This document shows positions 31,325 to 41,600 of a stretch of 64,000 bases of DNA, one piece after another (positions within the stretch are counted from its first letter, which is position 1; each line of letters begins with the position of its first letter). Source of the DNA: Mesostigma viride (taxonomy: Eukaryota > Streptophyta > Mesostigmatophyceae > Mesostigmatales > Mesostigmataceae); NCBI GenBank assembly GCA_009746045.1, contig RPFO01000080.1, positions 1,570,363-1,634,362 of the forward strand. The letters are read 5' to 3'. The translations under genes were made by a program, and so were the position numbers. The notes under the pieces were generated by a model. The model made no database searches, was not told where the DNA came from, and was given only the letters and a program-made list of their open reading frames with translations.

Positions 31325-31724
31325 AGCACTCCAGCTAGTTGTCTAGATGGGGGCAATCGATGATGGGATAGCTTAGGCATTACAGCACTTGAAACGATAT
31401 TAGCGCACAGCGTTATAGTACCTTCAATTAGCTCTGGCACCTTGTGGCCATCAGCTTGCGCCTTAATTAGCCGACGTCTTGAGCCCACCTCACATTTGTA
31501 GCATAAGCTATGCGTCAGCCTACCTATGGTATTGCACTGGTTGTATTGCACCCACAGTGTTGCGCCCCGGCACCATGCCGTGGAGAGAGCGCTCTGTGGC
31601 CTGCCCACCTGCGGCAGTGAGAGAAGCTAGGGCGCCCTCCCTCCTTCTCACTGTGTATATAGGGTTGAAGGTTCCTTTACTCTGTATTGGCACCCACGTG
31701 ACGCAGTCACGTGCTTATTAATTA
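31325..31724 (+). mobile_element. Segment ending in a LINE-type tail
   Basis: No coding content recognised. It ends at 31692-31724 with CACGTGACGCAGTCACGTG followed by CTTATTAATTAAT, the tail seen on family A copies, so it is probably a truncated insertion between ORF1 and ORF2. Confidence 0.5.
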
Positions 31725-34601
31725 ATGGAGGCACGTCGACGAGTCTGTAATATGGCGGACGTCGACGAGTTGGACAAGGGTGCCCCCAACGCCACCATTT
31801 TTGCGGGCTTTGCGGCCCGTGCCCCGTTGCTGGCGGCCTGGCACCTGCCGGCCATGCCCCGCCGCCGCCCCGGCCCGCTCTACCGCCAGGACCGCCCAAG
31901 GTCTTGGCCGCCCGGCACCGCCTCAAGCGTAACCGGGACCCGCTGCAGAAACCAGTGCTCAAGGCCGCCCTCGATCGTGGAGGCCTACGAGCACGCTCAG
32001 GACGCGGAGGCGGCCCAGTGCATCGCGGATGCCAAGGCCTGCCAGGCTCGCAACCAGGGCAAGGACATGTGGTACGGCCACCTCGACCGGCTCGGCGGCC
32101 GGCGGCAGCGCACCCCCGTGGAGCACACCGGGGGGACGGCACGGCGCCGGTCAGCCTTGACCGCTGGTTGGCCCACAATGTTTCCTTGACCGGTGGGGCT
32201 CGCGCCCCCCCCCGCCGCTTCACCCCGAAACGGCCGCCCGCCTCGGGGTTGCCGGACCCCCGCCGCCGCCAGCGCCCCCCTCCTCGGCCGCGGACTACCA
32301 AGTCCCGGCCGGCCTTGCAGGAGGGCTGCCTTGCCACTGACCGGCGACGTCGTCCACCCCTTCACTTTGAAGGAACTGGACGGCGCCCTTGCTCGCCTGC
32401 GGTACGATGCGGCGGTCGGTGCTGACCACCTTTCTGCCGAGCTGCTGAAGACCCCTGATCCGGCGGTTAGGGATCTTCTGCTGGCGTTCTGCAACCGTGT
32501 CCTGCTTTCTGACGAGCCTCCGCCTGCTGAGTGGCAGACGGCCATCCGCGTCATGCTGTACAAGAAGGGCTCTGCTGCTGACCCCGGTAACTACCGGGGT
32601 GTCTGCCTCCAGACCAGAGCGCCACGCTGAAGGTCTTCATGCGCATGATGCTGCACAGGCCAATGCAATGTCCGCGCCGCGCTGGACCCATACCTGGGTG
32701 AGTCTCAGATGGGTTTCCGTCGTGGTCGTAACACTGTCATGGCTGTGTTTGTCGCGCGCTGGTTGATGGAGGAGGTGCGTCGCCTCCCCCCTGACAGTTT
32801 GCTGCTGGTCTTCATTTTTGTTGACTATATCAAGGCCTTTGACACGGTCCTCTGGGAGGCTCTTTGGGCCATCCTAGCTCTGGATCGAGTGCTGACCTGC
32901 GTTTATTGCTGGGCCATTCGCCTGCTGTATGAGGGCTCACAGGCAGTAGTGCGGACTGCGGAAGGCACCACCCCACCATTCCCCCTTCACCACGGGTTGT
33001 GGCAAGGTTGTGTCCTGCCCCCATACCTGTTCATTATTGTCGTGGATCACGTCATGCGCCGAGCACGTGTGCGCTTTACTGCTCTTAAGGGGTTCAAGCC
33101 AGGCTTGGACATCCTTAACGAGAAAGAGCACGGCGGGGTTGAGCCTGGCTACCGCCTGGCCGACCTGATTTATGCGGATGACACCACCCTCATCGCGCGC
33201 CCCGAGCACATTCAGACCTGGCTGGACTGTCTGGGCCTGGAGGCGAGGGCGGTGGGGTTGGAGATTAGTGTCAAAACTAAGGCGATGGTGATTGGGGCCT
33301 CCAGTACACCGCCGCTGCCGCGCCTGCATGCTCGACGGGACGACGGTCCCGTTCCGCGACCGCTTCAAACTGTTAGGGAGCTGGCTCCCTGACACCGCCG
33401 CCGATGTGGACTCCCGCATTGGCCTGGCCTGGGCTAGGCTCCGTTCGCTCAACACCTACTGGCGCTCCAAGGGCCTGGGCGAACACCGCAAGCGCATGCT
33501 CTTCAAGGTCCTCGTCCTCACGGTGCTCACGTATGGCGCCGAGGCGTGGACACTCACCCCCACACTGGCATCTAGGCTAGACGGCACAGTTTACAGGATG
33601 CTCCGACAGGTCCTGAACTTAGGGTTTTCCAAGCGCCCGTCATCAGAGTCTTTGTATCAGGGCATGCCTCGTATTTCGGACGAGATTAGACAGCGTAGGA
33701 TAGCATTTGTAGGACACATTGCTCGCACCAGCCAGGTCGACACCGCCCTTGGTCTGGCCGGCCCCCAGCGGCTTGGCCAGCCAGGGCGGCACATTCTGAC
33801 CTGGCCTGGCCCCAAGGGCATTGCCAAAAAGGTAGGGAAACATGTCACGAACTACGTACAGATGTTGCTGGATGACCTACTGGTCCCAGCCCAGTTTGAA
33901 TACCGCATCCACTCTCTCTTAACATCCCCCTTGGTTTGCACATTAGTAATGAGGATTTGTACGCTGATTTCCCCTATGTTTCCCACATGATTAGGCACAG
34001 GCGCCTGGGCCTAGCCGGGCACCTGGCCCGCACAGATCAGGTAGATACATCAGATAGACTAGCTGGCACCAAGCCCGCCCAGCCTGGGCGATATGTCCTC
34101 ATCTGGCGTGCCCCCGGCCGCGCGCGGCAGGGCCGCCACCCGTGGACTTTTCGTGATAGACTCGGCATGGACATGTGCTACACTAGACGTGACGGGCTCA
34201 CCCCCGGGCAGCCTCCTGGTTTGTCTGTAATATGGAGGCAGATGGTGCGCAAGGATAGATGGCAAGTAGTGATGAAGGAGACCACCCCCAAGCCTGTGGG
34301 GGCTCCGCGTGTGACCAAGTATGGCATTTATAGCGATTCGGGCCGCGGTGCCCACACCCCTGTGACTAGGACCTAGATAGCTTATACCATCCATTCCATC
34401 CCATGTTCCCCTCCCACTGAGGACTTATGCTCACGTGACGCAGTCACGTGTCTATTAATTAATTAATTAATCCACTCTCTCTCCCTTCTTTGGACCGCCA
34501 TGCAGAACAAGACGCGGTGGAAGAGGATTGTCAAGGCTCACACGCCCGACCCTGTGGGCAAGCCACCTCCCCCCAAGCGGAGGAGGCGTTTTGATGAGTA
34601 G
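31725..34601 (+). pseudogene. LINE ORF2 (reverse transcriptase), multiple frame breaks
   Basis: Successive frames carry FTLKELDGALARLRYDAAVG and NYRGVCLQ (about 32360-32620), QMGFRRGRNT and FVDYIKAFDTV (32705-32850), LWQGCVLPPYLF (33000-33040), the catalytic YADDTTLIA (33172-33198) and the post-RT segment VLTYGAEAWTLTP (33520-33560). After the nested insertion the C-terminus resumes at 34483 (RWKRIVKAHTPDPVGKPPPP) and stops at 34599-34601. At least two frameshifts and no recognisable endonuclease domain: not functional. Confidence 0.85.
33920..34469 (+). mobile_element. LINE family A 3' end inserted into LINE family B
   Basis: Bounded by a perfect 13 bp target duplication ATCCACTCTCTCT at 33907-33919 and 34470-34482. 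It encodes the last 146 codons or so of family A ORF2 (LHISNEDLYADFPYVSHMIR to GAHTPVTRT), then the hairpin CACGTGACGCAGTCACGTG and a TTAATTAAT tail. This is the signature of target-primed reverse transcription with 5' truncation. Confidence 0.95.
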
Positions 34602-34722
34602 GGTAGTTAGGACTTTTCTAGACTAGCTATAGATTAGAGTTAGGTTAGTTCGATTACGCGGCTCCTTCCACCCCACCCATCCATCAAGGAATATGTGCTA
34701 CATGATCTCCCAACGGAGGCAT

Positions 34723-34968
34723 TAATTAATTAATTAATAGACACGTGACTGCGTCACGTGAGCATAAGTCCTCAGTGGGAGGGGAACATGGGATGGAATG
34801 GATGGTATAAGCTATCTAGGTCCCAGTTACAGGGGTGTGGGCACCGCGGCCCGAATCGCTATGAATGCCATACTTGGTCACACGCGGAGCCCCCACAGGC
34901 TTGGGGGTGGTCTCCTTCATCACTACTTGCCATCTATCCTTGCGCACCATCTGCCTCCATATTACAGA
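34723..34968 (-). mobile_element. LINE family A, 246-bp truncated insertion
   Basis: Bounded by a 12 bp duplication CAACGGAGGCAT (34711-34722 and 34969-34980). Minus-strand orientation, with a TTAAT tail at the left end. Confidence 0.92.
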
Positions 34969-35003
34969 CAACGGAGGCATGTTATACTTAATTTTAATTT
35001 AAT

Positions 35004-35163
35004 GGAGGCAGATGGTACGCAAGGATAGATGGCAAGTACGTAGTGATGAAGGCGACCACCCCAAAGTCTGTGGGGGCTCCACCCCCACAGTCTGTGTGAC
35101 CGCGTATGGCATTCATAGCGATTCGGGCCGTGGTGCCCACAACCCTGTAACAAGGACCTAGAT
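35004..35163 (+). mobile_element. LINE family A fragment
   Basis: Matches 34229-34380 (GGAGGCAGATGGTACGCAAG, GATAGATGGCAAGTA, ending CCTAGATAGCTT). It is itself split by the insertion to its right. Confidence 0.8.
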
Positions 35164-35172
35164 AGCTTCCAT

Positions 35173-35443
35173 TTATTAATTAATTAATAGACACGTGACT
35201 GCGTCACGTGAGCATAAGTCTTCGGTGGGAGGGGAACATGGGATGGTATGGATGGTGTAAGCTATCTAGGTCCTAGTTACAGGGGTGTGGGCACCTCGGC
35301 CCGAATCGCTATGAATGCCATACGCGGTCACACGCGGAGCCCCCACAGACTTGGGGAGGGTCTCCTTCATCACTACTTGCCATCTATCCTTGCGTACCAT
35401 CTGCCTCCATATTACAGACAAACCAGGAGGCTGCCCGGGCGTG
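35173..35443 (-). mobile_element. LINE family A, 271-bp truncated insertion
   Basis: Bounded by a 9 bp duplication AGCTTCCAT (35164-35172 and 35444-35452). Minus orientation with a TTAATTAAT tail at the left. Confidence 0.92.
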
Positions 35444-35605
35444 AGCTTCCATAATCCATTGGTGATAATCGGGGTTCGGGCCGTGGCACCTGGGCAACAT
35501 CCTACAACTAGTCTAGAGGTCAGATAGGCACCCATTTCGTTCCACCAGCCGTTTCATTGAGTATTTATGCTCCCGTGACACAGTCGTGTGCCTTTAATGA
35601 TTAAA

Positions 35606-38600
35606 TTAACGGGCACCCAGCAGGTGTGAGTACTGGTGCACATAAGCCCAGAATGACAGCACCGTGGTGGCAGCGACAGAAGCCCTGGGTGGACAGCGCA
35701 AAGGAGCAGCCAGAGCCAATAAAACAAATAGGTCAGCGCCAGACAGAACAAATACGTCAGCAGTGACCAGAATATTTGGCAGATTTACGAATGTGGCAAC
35801 AAAGATTTGCCAATGGGGAGGTTAACTACCAGACATCGGATCCCCAGCGAGCAAGCATGCACGGTACGCACCAACCGCATACTGGCGCCACCCTTTAGGA
35901 CTTGCCACGCATCCGAGAGCATGCAAACCATTGACGCACCTCGCACTACTCGATACCCGAGCCAAAACATCCAGGGGGGTACGGCCTTGATAGCGAGGCC
36001 CCGATATCCCTAGACGGCTGTATAAGGCCCCGATATCCCTATTATGATGTCCCGATATACCTACAGTGAGGCCCCGATATCTCTACAGTGAGGCCTTGAC
36101 GTGAGCGGGAGTGGCGTAGGGGCTCCCGATCATCCCCCGCCCCCGATTCTATCTGTAGCCTGACGCCATCCGGTATCTATCACATATGAACATGAGTTTA
36201 TTCTTATGCTTATTAGTATGAACACGAGTTTATTTGTATTGCGAGATGGCCCCGGGGGACACCCTGGCGAGGCATTGCAAGGAATAGTGGGTTACTCCCA
36301 CGTGGGGGCGTTTGCGCTTCTTTTCTCGGCTCTCCACAGAACTTTTTGTGCTCCGGGTGCATGGCAGTGGGCAGGGAGCAGTGCATGCATCCGCCAAACA
36401 GGTCTGTAATCGTGATCACAAAACGAACCCGGCCAGGTAACCCTCGTGACCCTTAATGTGTGGAGGTCCCATGCAAGCTATATGCACCATGCAGGCAAAG
36501 AGCCGTGGCAATTAAGCGTCGGGGTTAGCTTCCAAACGGGGCGACCTGCAGGGAACAATCCACAGGTTCATGTGCAAGCGCTTACCCTAGCGAGGGCAGC
36601 ACCCATTGAGGGAAGGAAACAGAGGGAGACTGGTTCAGAATGGCTCCCAGCGCCAGCGTCAGCTGGAGGGCGGTGTTGAGCTGTCAAGTGCACGATTGTA
36701 TGCATAAATATCAGCAAAATGCATCAAGTCAGCAGGACACATCATATCAGCTGGAGCGCGGTGTTGACCTGCAGTGAGCGGTTAGACTACCATCAGGTTA
36801 AGTGGGCGTTTAGCGGTCATGTGAGTACACACAGACGTCACAGCATTACATATCACAGCCAGCGTGCAGTCATGAAATCGAAAAAAACAGAACTAAATGA
36901 AAAACACCAGAAATGCAACAATCAGCCATGGGAGAGCTGATGGGAATATCATCCCCATCAAGCTGCACCGAACTTTATTCGAGGGAGACATCAGCATTCC
37001 CCCATTCAAAGACAGCAGCACACAGCCTGGAGCTGCACTGCTCTAGAGCAAACGTGTCAAGGGGCGCGAGGCCTAGAAGTGACCAGACCCACGAGAGACA
37101 AGCTAGAGAAAAAGAAGTGCAGCTATTGGCAATCTAATGGAATAAGCCAGCATAGTTGACCTGATGGATAAGTTGACAAGATAGTAGGCTTTGTCTAGGA
37201 GATTATAGTCTGCATCTTGCTTCCAAGTATGGAAGATGGTCACCGTTGCTGCTATTTGAGCGTGCTGCAAACATAGCTGCAAAAGATTGCCATTCCTTTT
37301 TTTTTCTTCCTTACCTTGCTTATGAACATTTAGTATACGTCTTTCTCAACGTACCTTGCTCATGAACATTAAGTTAACCTAAAATTAACCTTCATTGAAC
37401 ATTTTGTATACCTTTTAAAAAAATTCCGTGCCTATGAACATTTAGCTGACCTTTCTTTTACCCACGCGAGATGGATGAATAGGAAAGGATGTGGTTAGCG
37501 ATGTATTGGGCGTGGTGTGAGCATCGCACATGGGAGCTGGCGGCCTAGGCACCGATCCCTCATCTGGTCGTGACGTGCAAGGACCCCTCGGTAGTGGATA
37601 CTTTGCTCCGTGAAATTGAATTCTGCGTGAGATAAGTGAAGGTAATATGATATTATCAAGTGCTTACTAATTAAGTAATACGATGTTATTCTCCGTGAAG
37701 ACGCGGAGGACCACATGCTTACTAATTAATTAATATGATCTTATTCTCCGTGAAGACGCGGAGTACCAACGGCTACACGGTAAGACCGCGCTGTGAGAGT
37801 GTCGCTTCACGTGCATACCATGGTTGGGCGTAAAGGGGGTCAGGGAGTTGACGTAACGTAAACACGTAAAATGGAAAAAATGGTGACGTAAAACGTAAAA
37901 TCAACGTTAAGGTTTACGTGCGTAACGTATATAGGTAACGTAACGTAAATGAGTTATGCCGCACAAAAGCTCATGCAAAAGATTATGATTTCCCACCATT
38001 TCCATGGCAAAAAGCTAAAAACTAGACACTGCTGTCCGTGCACCACCTGGCGCCGCGCCGACGGGGCGCGATGTGGCGCCGACGCGGCGCACGCGGCGCC
38101 ATTAGGCCTACAGGAGCTCAGGTAGAGCCCAGACAAGCCCCTTCACCTTGCAACTATCTGCCGACATTCCCACACGGGTTTACGTTACGTCCACTTTACG
38201 TTACGTTTTTACGCGCAAAATGACATAGAAAGGCAACGTAAAGGACGACGTACGTAAAGGCATTAGATGCCCATTTCTGCCACGTAAAATGTAACGTAAA
38301 ACACACGTAATTACGTCAACGTAATCACGTGTTCAGGTAACGTAAACCCTATTACGCCCAACCCTGGTGCATACCCACGCACAGTCAAGGAGCTGATGGA
38401 CCCCATCCGGCGCAAGCTGGTGCCGCACGACTACAACCTCCACGACTCAGCTGGCCTCCGGCACGAGCGTCTGGCTTCCAGCAAGCTTCGCCAGGGCAGC
38501 AAGCTATTTTGCGAATCCCACACAGAATTCAAGGCATCCATGGCCCGTCTTGATTTTACATGACATGGACGGAGTACCAAGGGGCGCTGCGTCCTGATCT

Positions 38601-41600
38601 CCTGGATGAGGTGCGCAAGCACTATGCCGACTTCCCAAGGAGTAAGGAGTGGGAAGTGATGAAGTCCCAGCGGCATATACCTGCTGCCAGTGTCGCACAT
38701 GATCGCCCGCCGCCCGCGTGGCGTCTACCCGGCACGTCCCGATTCGCGGCACGTTGGTGCACCCACTTCACTACGGTGGACCAGGACAGGTCCTATGAGG
38801 AGACCTACGAGAGCGACCAGGAGGATGGCTCTTGTGAACCGCCCCAGGTCAACGCGATCGATGAGACCAAGCCGCAATGCTTCCAGCGCGGCGAGGTCGG
38901 CCATCTCAAGAGAGACAGCACAAGCCCTGCGCCACGTGACCGCGACCGCGGCGACAAGCAGACGTCGCCCTGATTCTCCGGGCCTGCTTCGGCAACCGCC
39001 CAGAACCAGAATGGTGCATTAATCGGCCACGCAACGCCGGCGAGCTCGCGGCCAAGGTGCAGGACGCCCGGCAGCGCCCCACGCAGCACCAGATGCCCCG
39101 CGATTCGGGTCCTTCGTTCCTGCAGGTGGACCGCGGCTTCGATGAGCTGTCCTCGCAGCAAAAGGACACGGGTCATTGTGCCTCGGGGGCTATGGATGGT
39201 CAGGCGGTCGCGGGCTTTGTGTTTGGCGACGAGGAGGGAGGCGTAAAGGCGGAAGAGCGGTCCGGGCGGTCGAGCGAGGCGGTCTCCGGGCCCTCCATTA
39301 TTTGTGCGCAGTCTCACTCCCTACGAGAGTAGAGATAGATGTAGGGCAAGTAGATAGCACAGGACAGGGCGATAGTGTAGAACAAGCAGATAACGTAGGG
39401 CAGCTAGACCGTATAGAATAGAACAAGTAGACGGCATAGGACAAGCCGATAACGTGGGGCAACTAGACCGTATAGAAAAGGCTACTCTGTTGGTACCTGG
39501 TACCGCATACAAGCGTGGAGTATCGAGTCGCTACTTAGATAGCAAACCCCCGCTCGTAGCGCATACCAGCACGGATGCATCGTCGGGCAAGACTCGTGTT
39601 AACGGCACGCAGCAAGCAAAGGGTAGAGCCGCGGGCAACCAGTCTACGCGCGCAGCTCATGCTGGCCCCCGCAACTTGCTCGTGGAGGTCTGGCTGTGCC
39701 ACCCTCGCCGGTGGACCCTTACCTCCAGGACCAGACTGTCATGGACGTTCAGTTCATGGTGGACACGGACGCATCTACGCTACTCATCAACGAGTCGTTG
39801 GCATGCAGCGGGCGACAACATCCGACCCCATGCGACCGCCATGACCGTGACCATGACCGTGACCTATTCGGATGGTTGCAAAAGCCCCTCGCCTGGTCCA
39901 ATCGATGTCAAGGCGGTCATGCAATCACAGCCACCATCGCACCGCTAGGCGCTGCCGACATCAGCATCGGCATTGATTGGCTAGACGTGCAGGATGTGGA
40001 CATCAGCATTCGGCGTCGCGTGGTGTGGTTCCCTGACGGTTCCTTCTGGAGTCCCGCCAGCGAGCTTCAAGTGCAGGACCCCGGCGTGCATAACATGACG
40101 CACGAGCGGGAGGTCATCTAGCCCCGCAACGCCCCATACATCCTTGTTTGCCTCAAGTAACTAGAGAGTAAGCGGCATCGAGGCGAGGGGTGCTACACGC
40201 ACCGTCTTGAGCATGTACCAACGTTGACATTCTCATCAATGAGATCGGCGCGGCTTTCACACCCCAGAAGACGGAGCGCTACAACGCGGTTTAGGGGCGC
40301 CGAGAGAAGCCCTTTGACGAAAGCAAGCAAGAGTTTCCCCCGCCTCGCGCAGTGCTTCACCGCATCCAGCTGAAGCTGAAGGAAGGCCACGCCCCCACAT
40401 CTTCCCCCATGTATCGAATGGGCCCAGTGGAGTTAGGGGAGTTGAAGAAACCTTGATGGCACTGATGCCGCGAGGTCTCATCGAACCTAGCAACCGCCCA
40501 TTTTCGGATGGAGTACTACTGGTCCCCAAGCTTGGGGGCGTTTGGCGGCTCGTCACGGACTATCGGAAGCTCAATGCTATTACGGTCAAGTCCAAATACC
40601 CCCTCCCACGCATCGATGACATTTTCAGCCGTGTCCGGGGAGCCACGTGCTTTGCCGTTTTGGATGGCGCGGACGGCTTCTGGCACCTCAGGATCGACCC
40701 AGAGAATTGCCATAAAACAGCATTCAAGGCGCCATTTGGGCATTACCGGTTTTCTGTGGCCACTATGGGTTTGTGCGTGTAACCTGCGAGCTTCCAAATG
40801 CTCGTGAATGACATTCTCCATCCAGCAATGGGAACCTCGCATCTCCCGCAGATTTCCCATGACTGGGCGGAGAATGTCATTCATAGCCATTTGGAAACTC
40901 GCGAGGGAGTTGCACGAACCCTTAGTGGCCACACAATTTCCCGTGACTGGGCGGAGAATGTCGTTCATAGTCATTTGGAAACTCGCAAGGGAGTTGCACG
41001 GACCCTTAGTGGCCACACAAAACTGGTAATGCCCAAAGATGTATTTACTTTGTTTTATGACAATCCTCTAGGGCGATCCTGAGATGCCAAAAGCCGTTCG
41101 CACAATCCAAAGTGGTAAAGCATGTGGCTCCCTCACAGCATGTGGCTCACGGTTCAAAATGTCATCGATGCGTGGGAGGGGGTATTTGGACTTGACCGTA
41201 ATAGCATTGAAACTTTTGATAGTCCGCGACGATCTACCACTTGCCCCCCTGGCTTTGGGGCCAGTAGCACTCCAGCCGAAAAGGGACTTTTGCCAGGCTT
41301 GATGAGACCCCGCTCCAAGAATGCCATCAAGATTTTCTTCAACTCCACCAACTCAACTTGGCCCATTCGATGCATGGGGGAAAACGTGGGGCCGTATCCT
41401 TCACCTTCAACTCGATGTGGTGAAGCATTACGTGGGGTGGGGGAAACTCTTGCTTGCTTTCGCCGAAGACCTTCCCCTGGTGCGCCAAACGGCGTTCTAG
41501 CGCTCTCACTCCTCGGGTGTGAAACCCACGCCGATCTCATGGAGGAGAACTCTCGATGTTGGGGAGGCCAAGATGGTACATGCACCATTCGTGGGAGTAT

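Larger units (their letters stand above)
29791..34710 (+). mobile_element. LINE family B element (ORF1 plus decayed ORF2)
   Basis: A non-LTR element with ORF1 (29876-31324), a broken ORF2 (31725-34601) and a short 3' region. A perfect 11 bp hairpin, AGATGCGTCTT-TTC-AAGACGCATCT, lies at about 29801-29825 just upstream of ORF1. A foreign tail (hairpin CACGTGACGCAGTCACGTG plus TTAATTAAT, 31692-31724) lies between the ORFs and a family A copy is nested at 33920-34469, so the element is a composite. The joining of ORF1 and ORF2 into one element is an inference. Confidence 0.75.
37451..41590 (+). mobile_element. Decayed Ty3/gypsy retrotransposon with inverted RT duplication
   Basis: Gag (about 38375-38973), retropepsin (39696-40121) and RT (40230-40850) occur in gypsy order on the plus strand, all with frame breaks. 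From about 40860 to 41590 the same RT region follows on the minus strand. It lies in intron 6 of the cardiolipin synthase gene and is interrupted by a hAT MITE. Confidence 0.8.
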
